Made by a program: the position numbers and the translations under genes. Below are positions 34,684-47,269 of a DNA stretch of 64,000 nucleotides, piece by piece. The notes under the pieces were generated by a model that was not told the origin of the DNA, ran no database searches, and saw only the letters and a program-made list of their open reading frames with translations. This stretch comes from Rhizophagus clarus (Eukaryota > Glomeromycota > Glomeromycetes > Glomerales > Glomeraceae), in the NCBI GenBank assembly GCA_015698045.1, contig BLAL01000034.1, positions 372,001 to 436,000 on the forward strand, in the 5' to 3' direction. Each line of letters opens with the position of its first letter. The stretch's first letter is position 1.

Positions 34684-36454
34684 GACTAGATAATAATATT
34701 ATAAGTAATAAATAAATAACGTTGTTCAATTCTCTTATAATTTTTGAACAAGTGATAAAAGACTAATAAATTTTTTTTTTTTAAATGAATTATTTATATA
34801 GTAGACACGAGAAAATCATGACATTATGTAACAATGCACATCATGTAAAAACTTAGGGGACAAAGTATGTGCTTACGAATATCTTTTATTGTTTTTTGCA
34901 AGTCATTTCCATATAAGAGTTCATTTATCAATATGCAATTGACTTTATCAAACTATAGATCATTAGTTACTTGCTTTTGTTCCACGGACGTTTTATATTG
35001 ACGGATATGAATAACAATTATTTTACAAAATAGTTCCCATAATAAGAGGAGCGTAACATTTGAAATTCTAACTTAATTATGCAGCGGGTACTTTTGCACC
35101 AAATTTAATTATTCGGGAAATTAGTTATTCCGACGAACAATAAAGGAATGAATAAGAGATAAGCAAAAAAAAAAATCCTTCCAACAACGAATCCGCTTAA
35201 ATATCGTAGTTAGATTTAACCGCTATCAATGATCTAATAGCATCTTTCCTCTTTTGGTGTTTTATAACAATAACTATTTTTAAAAATAGATAACTATTTG
35301 AAGAAGTTAATATGTTATCTTGTTTCCATGTAGGAAGCTTTTGTATATCGAAGTTTATATTAAAGACTATGTAAAATTATCTGTTATCTCTAAATACTAT
35401 AGTAGTAATTGGTTTTCTAATGAATTTTTTTATACAGAAAGAGATTTCTTGGGGTTTGCTGATTTTTAAGCAATAATCCTTAACCCTTCGATTTTCATGA
35501 CTTGACGGATTCTTACGAACAAATTCTTTCCCTCAAATTTGAATGAATAATATTTTAGAACTTTATAGAAGAAATTCAATACATTCATCTGGACATTACG
35601 GACGATATTAGTTTACCGAAAATAAAATAGAACAAAACTACATTCTCGCCGTCTCTTTTGTACGGGAAAAAAAATCACTTGTTAATTAAATGTTTCACGA
35701 CAAACAACAATGATTTATTAATAAGAAAATAGATCCAGCAAACTTTGAGTTCAGACAAATAAATCATTCAGAAAGTTGATGTTAAAGAACAAAGAGTATA
35801 CAATATATATATATATATATAATACCGTGCGACTTTAAGTTAATTAATTAATCGTAAATTATTAAATCAAATTAAGACTTTTCATTTCCGGTCGGTCACG
35901 GCTTTTCGGTTGGTTTTATTTAGGTCGAACTTCTGCTGAGGAGTTGACCTTTATACCCTTTTTACAATGGGTTATAAACAAAAGGAATTACACTAGTTAA
36001 CAGAGAATAAATTTATTAAAAATATATTGATAGGAGCGGGCTAAGGTTTAACATATTCAGATGAATTTAAATTTTTGTGCTTGGTTATTAACTTGACCGT
36101 ATAATGTAGCCAAATTTCAATATTGGTACAATATTATTTTTATTTAATGAAAATAGATTTTAAAAAATTGCGAATTAATCTCACCTTTATTTGTGTTTCG
36201 ACCTAAAAAAAATTCAAAAAAGATTTAACTTACATGACCGACTGGATCGAAGTTGTCCTTTAAAATTTAGCCACAGGTCATTTGTAAACCATTTTTCTTA
36301 TTCATTTTTTATTGTAGGACTATCTTTTCAAACCATTAACTGTTTTTGAAAGAATATATGATAAAATAAAAAACACAGAAACTTCTTTATTATAAATTTC
36401 AATTAAGAAAAAAGAAAATTTTAAAATTATTCATACTAAATTAACTTGTTCTTT
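34684..36454. other. No supported gene
   Basis: There is a (TA)n run at about 35803-35822. Short stretches of higher GC at 35880-35990 do not form a frame. Confidence 0.4.
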
Positions 36455-37497
36455 AAAACTTAAACCACCTCATATTCATCAATGCAAAGCTACCATTAGG
36501 CATGCCAATGTTGGAGTAAGAGTTTCCATTACTGACACACCAGGGTTTTCCTTGTGCATTCAAATCATGCCCACTACCAAAGATTGATCACAATCCACGT
36601 AAAGAAGGATAGGTATATTTTGTTCGCTATTATCTTCATCTTTCTTATCGATCCACTTCTAAATATATTGAACTTAATTAAAACAGAGTCAACCCTACGA
36701 TCCCTAGAAGGCTTGAAATTCAACTTGGGGTAGAACATGGAGCCATATGATATCGAATCTTGAGGCAAGAGATCTCTATATGATACACTTTATTTAGGAA
36801 AAATCTTCCTTGGGGATATCATAGAACATTATTAACGGAATGTATTCTTTCATAGTCAGTTTAACATTTATCAAATCTTCTGATGATCATGTAGAATCAT
36901 CTTTGTGGATTTTAAGTAATGAACAAATATCAATTTTTCCATATTAAGATCATCTCGAAGTATAATTGGTTTTCCTAATGGCGGAAAGTTTTCAGACGAA
37001 AAGAGTATTATTGGTTCTTCGCTAATTATTTCCAAACAGAAATTTTTTAGTTCTTCAAATGAGTCATGTTGGTAATTAACTTGAAGTGTGCTAACAAGAT
37101 TTTTATTTATAAACTAATAAATATTTCTGAATGCGTTCAATCAATTTATCCAATCCTAGTTCATCAGCCGCGATAAGGGATTGCAAGATTATATCCTTGC
37201 CAAACCATCATAAAAGAAAAGTAAATTTATCGTTTACTTACCTAAGAGTAAGGCTAGAGTATTGAATATTCGGTTATTTTAGTTTCTAATTACCATTATC
37301 ACCTCTTTCCTCCCAATCACTTGATAATGCCTTCTTAAAATAGGGACATCTAGTACGAAGCACAAACGAATGAGCTCGAAGTTCCTTAACATCATGTTCA
37401 CCTAATTTGATTATTACATGGTTATATCGCAATTATCATCATTTTCAATAGCGTTCTCAAAGTCTTGAATAAGTTCTTGACAATAGTTGGAGGACAT
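36455..37497 (-). pseudogene. BTB-BACK-TLDc copy 6, heavily degraded
   Basis: The start-like ATG at 37497 opens a BTB-like sequence with several small insertions and deletions. Family words remain (LRAHSFVLRTRCPYFKKAL-like at about 37340-37390, LNFKPSRDRR near 36700, WIDK near 36650) but no frame survives, and much of the TLDc core is deleted. The exon 1 donor is a normal GTAAGT. It is an older relic than copy 5. Confidence 0.8.
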
Positions 37498-38245
37498 TGT
37501 GATATATTATATAGTGTAATTAAAAGTCAAAAATAAAAGCTAAGCTACCAATTCATGCGATTTTCTTTCTTCTTATGAACCTTTATATCATTTTCAAGCC
37601 GAACTATCATTTATATCTATTGTTAAATATCATACCACGCACATTGTTTAGAATACAAAAGGAATAGAAACTCGTCCGATAAGTTAAGTCGTACTATGAA
37701 TTTGTAAACTTTTTTAGTTCAAATATAACTGGTAATCTTTGCTAAAGATTGTATAAAAGTGCGATGCTATTATAGGTATCTTGATACAAAAAAATAATCA
37801 AACAAAAATAAAGAATATTTGGAATATTTGGATTTTGTTATAGCGAAAAATTGTAATTTTGCATAATTATACTAATAGAATTGAAAATATACGTTTTTTG
37901 GTAACAGAATAAATAAATTCATTAGCATTTTTCGAATATAATGGAGAATCAGCATACTGTAAATAGCATTTTCATAGTTAATAAAAACCTTTGATAATTA
38001 AAATAAGAAATATGAGATAGCTAAGAATTTCTTCACACAAATATGTGCGTGATTTATTTGAACCCTCCAATAGGGCTTAAACCCGATTAACAGGAAACAT
38101 ATTTTATAGTTTTAAGATGAACGGAATTTAGAATTTTATAATCAAAATAGAACATAAGAACATGCAACATAAAATAATAAAAATTGAACTTAAAAATAAG
38201 TTTCTAATCTGGAATCGATACATTCTAATCCGAGCCTCTGCTTTT

Positions 38246-38280
38246 TGGTTTATCGCGACTCGTGTCGCATTAACCAATTG
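38246..38280. repeat. Hairpin TTGGTTTATCGCGAC / GTCGCATTAACCAA
   Basis: Imperfect arms of about 14 bp surround a TCGT loop in gene-free DNA. Confidence 0.5.
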
Positions 38281-38558
38281 GAAATGATAAATGAATTGGG
38301 CATTTAATTTCTGGTATTAACATCTAAGTCACGGAATATATAGTTTCTCCCTTTATAATATTTATTAGCGCGTATATTAAATAAAAAAAAAATAAACTTA
38401 CTCCAGTAAAATTAATGAAGAAGAAAATAAGAAAACTGATTATACAATATGTACGAAAGTTTTAGCGTTCTAAAAAAGAAGCTTTCAAGTAAATTTTAAA
38501 TTAAATTCATTCATTGATTTACAGTCTACGTGAAGCTTGGAATTCATTTCAATTCATT

Positions 38559-40280
38559 TCATGTTGTACTAGGTACAATACCAATTTTTTCCCACTCAAG
38601 AATTTTTTTATGATGTTCTTTTAAAGGTCCAAACTCTCCTTTAACACTTATGCAGTTATAAGAGGAAGGAGGAAGTGGTTCGTTAAGGGAGTTTGTTACT
38701 CTACTTATAAATTCGGCCGTACGTTCATACGACTTCGTAGTGCAGGCATGTTCCATATTCTAGAAAATTAAATAGAAGAATTGGCTATTTAATTAAAAAA
38801 AAAAAAAAAAAAAACTTATTTTCATTTTTTTATTTAAAATTAATGTATTTATTTACCTGGAATACGTGAGGCATTTCTTCATATATTTCGAGTGTAGTAT
38901 TTGTTGGAGTTTGGAATGGAGATTTACCAGTATTATATGATGGACCCTTATACTTAGCTGGTTCAGCAGACCTGTGAGCAAGATAAATTGCTTCGTCTCG
39001 CTCTCTATCATCATCTCCTGTTGTCTATATCATTCAAATAAATCTTTTTAAGTACAAAAATATTTAGAGAGATCATGGAATACTTTTTCTTACCAATAAT
39101 AAAGGAGGTAAATCGCCTAAGCTTTCAGCCAACATTGGACTAACATATGGAATTGCAAGTCCTTCGTTAGGTACATACCATTGTAATCTTCCATCAGGTC
39201 TATCAAAAGATTCATGCCAAATTTTAGGACCAAGATTTTGATCCGTAATCTTTGCTGCGAGAGCAGCAGCTTTTTCTTTAAATTCTTTACTAACTTGAGA
39301 TTCTGCGAAATTAGTAGTAATATTTCCGAATTTCGCAATTGGAACATAATCAGCACATTTTTCATCTGATAATGAAGGCAAACTTTGCGTAAGATCAACA
39401 TATGGGCTCTATAATGTTATGCAATATAACTATGAAGGTTACTTCCCTACGGAATAGTTACTCAGTCATCGACACATTATGTAACAATTAATATAAGAAA
39501 TTAAAATTATATTTACCCAACCAACGATACCAGCGCATGATGGCAAACCGGCATCACGTATAGTAAGACCAAGAGCCAAGCTTAAACCGCCTCCGGCACT
39601 TGCACCGGAAATTATAATATTTTTTGGATTTAAAGGTTCGAAGCCTGCATCTTTTGGAGGGTTTAAGAGATATAAATAAGCAGCTAATGCATCTTGTAAT
39701 GCGGCGGGAAATTGATTTTGAGGTGCAAGTCGATAATTGATTGCTATTTAAGAAAATTTTTGGTTAGGTAATATGCTAAGATTGATTAATCCAATTTTTA
39801 CTTACCTAAAACTCTTGTATCTGCTTTCTTAGCAAGAGAACTTGTAATACCACGATGAGATTCTTTACTACACAAATAATAACCTCCACCATGTAAAAAT
39901 AAAATTGTTTTTCTAATTTCTCTTTTTTCCCATCCATCATTAGGAACTTGAATCCATTCAGTATTAATTCCATCATCTTTCAAATCTTTCCATTCAGTAT
40001 CTAAGACATGTTCATAAGGTTTTAAAATTTTTTCAAGATGAACCTGAGCTTCGTGTCTATATTTATTATCTATCTTGAATTCATTTATCGTTACATCAGC
40101 TTTTACTGGAGCAGGACGAGAACTACCCATTTGCATTTGCTCAATTGTTATAGCATTGGTATTTTTGAGAGTTGATTTTATCATTGCCCAAGTTAAATGA
40201 AAATTTAAATCCCATGAAGGCCTAGGTGGACCAATAAGGTAATGGCTTATTGTTGTAGAAAATTTTGCAAAGTCGACCAT
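38559..40280 (-). CDS. HSL-family alpha/beta hydrolase (fold-3), array copy 1
   Basis: Exons 40280-39806, 39743-39517, 39408-39094, 39024-38857 and 38759-38559 total 1386 nt (461 aa). The oxyanion-hole motif HGGGYY is at 130-135. The nucleophile elbow GASAGG has Ser207. The acid region GDDDRERDE is at about 342-350, and PHVF supplies the likely catalytic His392. These define the hormone-sensitive-lipase group of esterases and lipases that cleave carboxyl esters, probably acyl or acetyl esters. There is no signal peptide; a weakly amphipathic N-terminus may associate with membranes. Relative to its siblings exon 4 lacks three codons (TGKSPF against AGKFEKSPF). The substrate is unknown. Confidence 0.87.
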
Positions 40281-42927
40281 TTTCAACTAAATAATAAATA
40301 TAAAGGTTTAGCACAAGCAATTGGTTCTATTTGTACGAGAATAAAAAATCTTTAGGGCACAGTTAGATATTTTTTGATTACGAATATTGTTTACATTGTT
40401 TACTTAAAAAAGTTAAAAATTCGCACTATACGACAAAAATAATTTTACGGTATTTGTCTAGATTTACATTAAGGGTTTTTATTTCTTGCATCAAACTTAC
40501 TTTCATTAGGAGTAAGTTACATTTCCACAATCACGTGTTGGGACGTGTTTAATTAAATCAATCTATTTTTAGAAACGGAGCTTGGAGTTTTTGAAATTAA
40601 CTACTATTAGATTAATTTATTAGATTCGTATCACTTCATCTACCTATACTATAAATTCAAAAGCAAAAAGAAATATGCAACAAATTAAATTATAAATACA
40701 GAATTCAATTTAACAAGAATATCTATCCAAAAAATAAAGCATACAACCCGAGTTGCTGCCTTTGGTTCTTCATTTAAGTCATGAAATTCTCTTCACGTCG
40801 TTCAGTCGTCACTAACCTTAAAGAGCAACAGTGCAACTTTGCACAACTTTCTCTTACAGAGCTATAGTTTCATAATTATTTAACGTTTTGTATTCAAAAT
40901 TTCAACTTATTATCTGTTTTATGTGTAACTGTAACGTTTAGACTAATACCTTTTTATTACGTATACGGTATACTTGCTATTAAGACAACGCATGTACTTT
41001 TAAATAAAGAACAATGCATATTAAAATTTGTAACGCCTTAGCAAGTTTTATAATTAGTGAAGTTTTTTCGTATGATTCTTTTTGTATGATATTTTTCTTT
41101 AAAAAAAAAAAAAAAAAAAAAATTAAAAACAGGATTTTATCACCGGTTGGAACTTTTCAAATTTTTGAGAAAACAGTAACATCTTATTGACGCTAAAAGA
41201 TTAAAAATAAATGAGTCAATTGCGCGCGGTCTGATAAATAATACATGTTCGTTAATCTAATTATTGCAATTATCTGGTGTATTAAAAATCAGAAATAATA
41301 ACAATATCGAATAAAGTGGTTGATATTTAATTTTCTGTTTAAAATTTATGTATTCAGGAAACGAAACTCCTATTTAATCACATTTTCCCTTTTATATTTT
41401 AAAATTTTTCAACGCATTTATTTATAGATAGATTATTTTATGTAATTATTATTAATTTAAATTCATAAAGTAATAAATAAACTTGACAACTTATTAAAAA
41501 ATGAATCAAAAAATAATTAAATAAATAAAAACAAGCAAGAACATTGACAATACCAATAAATATGATAAGTTTTGGTGTAGTAAAAAAGAAGTTTTCAAGT
41601 ATCATGCTTTATAAAATTTATTTGTTAATTCGCTTATAATTTACGTAATTATAGTTCATTGCAATTCATTCCATGTGGTATTTGGCACAATATCATTTTC
41701 TTCAATTAAGAACTTTTTTATGATGTTCTTTTAGAGGTCCAAGTTCCCCTTTAGCACTTATGCGAGAAGGAGGAAGTGGTTCGTTAGAGCATTTATCACT
41801 CTATTTATAAATTCGACCGTATTTTCATATGATTATGTAGTGCTAGCATGTTCTATAAACTAAAATTTAAATCCAATATAAATTTACCTGGAATACATGA
41901 AGCATTTCTTAGAGTGGAAATATTTCAAGACAATTGGAACAAAAATCTGAACTTAATCGTTAAATTAACATTTCTAATGATTCATCGTTTAAACCATGCA
42001 ATTCTCTTCATATCGTTCAGACGTTCACTAAGCACGGCATAATTTACAATATTACCCAGGAATCTACCAAATTTGGAATAATTTCTGATTTCCTAACAAA
42101 TATCTTTTTAGATAACAAATAAGTAGAGTCATAATTAGTGGAGTTTTTTTTTCATAATCATCAAATCGACTTTAGAAATTTCCAAGTTTGGCAATTTCCC
42201 GGACTGTATCACCTTAATTTATGGATGTGCAAGAACTAAAAAAACTTTTTCTCCAAACTTAAGTCTTGCATATAACCTATAATCTTCTAGTGTATTACAT
42301 AAATTTATAACTGGAGAAAAACTTTTATCGAAGAGAAATGGGCCAATTGCGCCTGTTTTTATCAACTTCAACAATCTAGCACTATTTCATCATCCAGTTT
42401 GCATAAGTCTCGATTGAAACATTCATCTAAATTCCTTCGTCTATGCGTTACGTGTAAATGGGAGAATCTTCTTCTGAAAAGTGCATATTTTAAATTCTTC
42501 TAACCGTGAATAAATGGCAATATGTTAATAAACTCCAGTTATGCAATTGTGCTATCATGTTGTATTAACAAAGATAGATGATAGAAAATATTGAATAAAA
42601 ATTAATTTTAAATTAACACAATCGTTTCGCTACTTTATGACTGATGAAATGCTAATATTTTCAATACGTCTATTTATAGATTGTTATAACATATTAATTA
42701 TCGTTATTTAAATTTATAAAGTAAAAAAAAAACCTTAACAACTTGTTAAAATAAATGAAAATACAAATAAATAAATAACAAACAAGAACATTTATAACAC
42801 CAATATATACGAAAAGCTTTGGTGTCCTAAAAAGAAGTTTGTGAACAAACTAAATTATTTTCATTTCCAAATTAAATTAATTTACTACTAATTTACCTAC
42901 AATATATATGAAGCAGCTCCGAATTTA
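40281..42927. repeat. Upstream part of tandem unit 1, with decayed hydrolase exons
   Basis: This intergenic block is recognisably repeated at 44605-47269, so gene plus intergenic DNA forms a tandem unit of about 4.3 kb. It contains the relic described separately and homopolymers (poly-A/T at about 41099-41123). Confidence 0.7.
41655..41930 (-). pseudogene. Decayed last two exons of an alpha/beta hydrolase copy (unit 1)
   Basis: The block 41655-41868 matches the final exon (antisense of words such as EPLPPS and GPLKEHHKK) with deletions. The block 41886-41930 matches the end of exon 4. The remaining exons are missing. The same relic recurs at 46035-46315, so it decayed before the unit was duplicated. 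Confidence 0.75.
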
Positions 42928-44604
42928 CTATTTCAATTCGTTTCGTGTAATGTTTGGTACAATGCCAATTTTTTCCCAATTAAGAACCTTTTTATGATGT
43001 TCTTTTAAAGGTCCAAATTCTCCTTTAACACTTATGCAATTATAAGAGGAAGGAGGAAGTGGTTCGTTAAGAGTATTTGTCACTCTATTTATGAATTCGA
43101 CTGTACGTTCATACGACATTGTAGTGCTAGCATGTTCAATAATCTAGAACATATAATAGAAGAATTAATTTTAATTAAAAAACTTTTTTTATCTAAACAA
43201 AAGATTTATTTACTTGGAATACATGAGGCATTTCTTCATATATTTCGAGTGTAGTGTTTGTTGGAACTTGGAATGGAGATTTTTCAAATTTACCAGCATT
43301 ATAAGATGGACCCTTATACTTAGCTGGTTCAACAGACCTGTGAGCAAAATAAATTGCTTCATCTCGTAATCTTTCATCATCTCCTGCTACCTGCATTATT
43401 TAAATAAATTCTTTTTAAGTACATAAATGTCTAAGAGAGGATCATGAGATAATTTTTCTTACTAATAATAAAGGAGGCAAATCGCCTAAGCTTTCAGCTA
43501 ACATTGGACTAACATATGGAATTGCTAGACCTTCATTAGGTGCATATATTTGAAGTCTTCCATCAGGTCTATCAAAAGATTCATGCCAAATTTTGGGTCC
43601 AAGATTTTGATTTTTGATCTTTGCCGTGAGGGCAGCGGCTTTCTCTTTAAATTCTTTAGTAACTTGAGATTCCGCATGATCAATACCTCCTGTCGGCTTT
43701 GAAATATAATCCACACTTTCATCATCTGTTATCGAAGGAGTGCTGTATGTAAGATCAACAAATGGACTCTGTAACGCGACGCAATATTACGTGTGAATGA
43801 TTAACAATTAACTATATAAAGAAACTAAATTTTTATTTACCCAACCAACGATACCAGCGCATGATGGCAAACCGGCATCACGTATAGCAAGACCAAGAGC
43901 CAAGCTTAAACCGCCTCCGGCACTTACACCGGTAATCACAATATTTTTTGGATTTAAAGATTCGAAGCCTGCATCTTTTGGAGGATTTAATAGATATAAA
44001 TAAGCAGCTAATGCATCTTGTAATGCGGCAGGAAATTGATTTTGAGGTGCAAGTCGATAATTGATTGCTATTTAAGAAAATTTTTGGTTAGGTAATATGC
44101 TATGATTGATTAATCCAATTTTTACTTACCTAAAACTCTTGTATCTGCTTTCTTAGCAAGAGAACTTGTAATACCACGATGAGATTCTTTACTACACAAA
44201 TAATAACCTCCACCATGTAAAAATAAAATTGTTTTCCTAATTTCTCTTTTTTCCCATCCATCATTAGGAAATTGAATCCATTCAGTATTAATTCCATCAT
44301 CTTTCAAATCTTTCCATTCAGTATCTAAGACATGTTCATAAGGTTTCAAAATTTTCTCAAGATGAGCCTGAGCTTCGTGTCTATATTTATTATCTATCTT
44401 GAATTCATTTATCGTCACATCAGCTTTAACTGGAGCAGGACGAGAAGTACCCATTTGCTTTTGCTCAATTGTTATAGCATTGGAATATTTGAAAGTTGAT
44501 TTTATCCTTGCCCAAGTTAAATGAAAATTTAAATCCCATGAAGGCCTAGGTGGACCAATAAGGTAATGGCTTATTGTTGTAGAAAATTTTACAAAGTCGA
44601 CCAT
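42928..44604 (-). CDS. HSL-family alpha/beta hydrolase, array copy 2
   Basis: Exons 44604-44130, 44067-43841, 43768-43463, 43390-43214 and 43143-42928 total 1401 nt (466 aa). HGGGYY, the nucleophile elbow GVSAGG, the acid motif GDDERLRDE and PHVF are present. Exon sizes match the siblings (475, 227, 306, 177, 216). Near-identity to copy 1 in exons 1 and 2 indicates recent duplication. The elbow has Val before the nucleophile Ser, where the family usually has Asp. A minus-strand TATA-like ATATAAATAG lies about 45 nt upstream. Confidence 0.87.
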
Positions 44605-44646
44605 TTTCAAAATAGTAAATGTAAAGATTTAGTACAAGGAATGGTT

Positions 44647-44656
44647 CTATTTATAT
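44647..44656 (-). promoter_or_regulatory. TATA-like box of hydrolase copy 2
   Basis: ATATAAATAG on the minus strand, 43-52 nt before the ATG. The same word is at equivalent positions before copies 3 and 5. Confidence 0.5.
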
Positions 44657-45339
44657 GATAATAAAAAATATTTCGGGCATAGTTAAATATTTTTTGATTA
44701 CAAATATGTATACTCATCGTTACATTGTTTACTTGAAAAGTTTAGTATTTGTCCAGATTTACATTAAGGGTTTTATTTCTTTGCATCAAATTTTCTTTCA
44801 TTAGGCGTAAGTTACATCTCCACGATCACGTGTTGGGACGTGTTTAATTAGATCAATCTATTTTTAGAAACGGAGCTTTGAAATTAACTACTATTAGATT
44901 CAGTACCACCCTTAATCTAATTTATTGTGGAATTCGAAAGCAAAAAAGAAATATGTAACAAACTAACTTATAAATACAAATTTTAGAATATCTATCCTAA
45001 AAATAAAACATGCAATCCGAGTTGCTGCATTTTTGTTCTTCGTTTAAGTCATTAAATTCTCTTCACAACGTTCAGTTGTCACTAAATTTAAAGAGCAACA
45101 GTGCAACTTTGCACAACTTTCTCTCACATAGCTACAGTCTCATAATTATTTAACATTTTGTGTTCAAACAATATCTATTGTTTTTGCGTGTAACTGTAAC
45201 GGTTATACCATTTTTATGATGTGTACCGCAACGTTTTAAATTATGATATACCTTTTATTTACGTATTACCTTCCATTAAGACAACCCATGTACTTTTTAA
45301 ATAAAGAACAATCATGTGTATTAAATTTTGCCGAAATTA

Positions 45340-45368
45340 CCGTTGCAGAGCAACGGGTTAACGGCTAG
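45340..45368 (+). mobile_element. Helitron-like 3' terminus
   Basis: The perfect hairpin CCGTTGC-AGA-GCAACGG (45340-45356) is followed 8 nt later by CTAG (45365-45368) and then TT. A hairpin a few bases before CTRR, with insertion before T, is the Helitron 3' signature. The corresponding position in unit 1 (about 41030) lacks it, so it looks like an insertion. No 5' end was identified. Confidence 0.5.
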
Positions 45369-46034
45369 TTTAAATAATTAGAACAATTGGACAAAGTATA
45401 TATATAATAATCAGTGAAGTTTTCTTATGATTTTTTTGTATGATATTTTTCTTAAAAAAAAACAGAATTTATCATCGATTGGAACTTATAAAATTTTTCA
45501 AATTTTTGAGAAACAGTAACACCTTATTGGGAGACGCGGTACGCTAAAAGATTAAAAATAAATGAGTAAATTGCTCTCGGCCTGATGAATAACACATGTT
45601 CGTTACTCTAATTATGCAATTATGCGATGTATTAAAAATTAGAAATGATAACATTATCGAATAAAGTAGTTGACATTTAATTTCTGTTTAAAAATTATGT
45701 ATTCAGGAAACAAACCTCCTATTTACATTTAACCACATTTTCTTTTATTGTATTGATATTTAAAATTTTTCAACGCATTTATTTATAGATAGATGATTAT
45801 ATGTAATTATTATTAATTTAAATTCTTAAAGTAATAAATAAACTAAATAAACTTGACAACTTATTAAAAAATGAATAAACAAATCTACAAAAAAATAATT
45901 AAATAAATAGAAATAAGCAGGAACATTGATAATACCAATAAATATGATAAGTTTTTGTGTAGTAAAAAAGAAATTTTCAAGTATAATGTTTTTATAAAAT
46001 TTATTTATTAATTTGCTACGCAATTACTAGAGTT

Positions 46035-46315
46035 CATTTCAATTCATTTCATGTGGTATTTGGTACAATATCATTTTTTTTCCTCAATTAAGAACTTTTT
46101 ATGATGTTCTTTTAGAGGTCCAAGTTCCCCTTTAGCACTTATGCGAGAAGGAGGAAGTGGTTCGTTAGGAGCATTTATCACTCTATTTATAAATTCGACC
46201 GTATTTTCATATGATTATGTAGTGCTAGCATGTTCTATAAACTAAAATTTAAGACCAATATATTTTACCCGGAATAAATGAAGCATTTCTTGGAATGGAG
46301 ATATTTCAAGACAAG
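46035..46315 (-). pseudogene. Decayed last two exons of an alpha/beta hydrolase copy (unit 2)
   Basis: Sister of the relic at 41655-41930, with nearly the same deletions. It has the last-exon part (46035-46250) and a short exon-4 part (46268-46315). Confidence 0.75.
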
Positions 46316-47269
46316 AAGAATATAGATCATAAAAACTTGGAAAAATATCTGAACTAAATCGTCACATTGACATTTCGAATGGTTCATCGTAATTCTCTTC
46401 ATATCGTTCAGCCGTTCACTAAGCTCGACATAATTCCTTTCACAATATTGCCCAGGAATCTACCAATTTTGGAATAATTTCTGATTTCATAACAAATATC
46501 TTTTTAAACAATAAATATGTAGAATCATAATCAGCAGAGTTTTTCATAATCATCAACAAGCAATCAAGACTTTAGAAATTTTCCAAATTTGATGGACTAT
46601 ATTTAACTTAATTTATGGATGTGCAAGAACTAAAAAAACTTTTTCTCCAAATTTAAGTCTTGTATATAACCTATAATCTTCTTAGTGTATTACATAAATT
46701 TATAAAAAATAAAACTTTTATCAAAGAGAAATGGGCCAATTGTGCCTGCTTTTATTAACTTCAACAATTTAGTAATATCTCATCATCCAGTTTGCATAAA
46801 TCTCGATTGAAACATTTATCTAAACATGTAAATGGGAGAATCTTTTTCTGAAAAGTGCATATATAAAATTTTCTAACCGTGAATAATGGCAAATATGTTA
46901 ATAAACTCCAGTTATGCAATCATGCTATTGTGTTGTATTAACAAAAATAAATGATAGAAAATATTAAATTTTAAATTAACACAATCGTTTCGCTACTTTA
47001 TGACTGATGAAATGCTAATATTTTCAATACAGTACGTTTATTTATAGATCGTTATAACATACAAATTATCGTTATTTAAATTTATAAAGTGAAAAAATCC
47101 TTACTAACTTGTTAAAATAAATAAATATAAAATAAATAAATAACAAACAAGAACATTTATAACACCAATATATACGAAAAGCTTCGGTGTCCTAAAAAAG
47201 AAGTTTGTGAACAAACTAAATTATTTCTACTACTAATTTACTTACAATCTATATGAAGCAGCTTTGAAT

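Larger units (their letters stand above)
44657..47269. repeat. Upstream part of tandem unit 2
   Basis: Homologous along most of its length to 40330-42927. An extra segment at about 45330-45415 carries a Helitron-like 3' end. The relic hydrolase exons recur at 46035-46315. Confidence 0.7.

Noticed and set aside
39117..39401. Alternative 94-aa minus-strand frame over hydrolase exon 3
   Set aside because: It is out of phase with the flanking exons. The overlapping frame keeps family motifs in all five copies.
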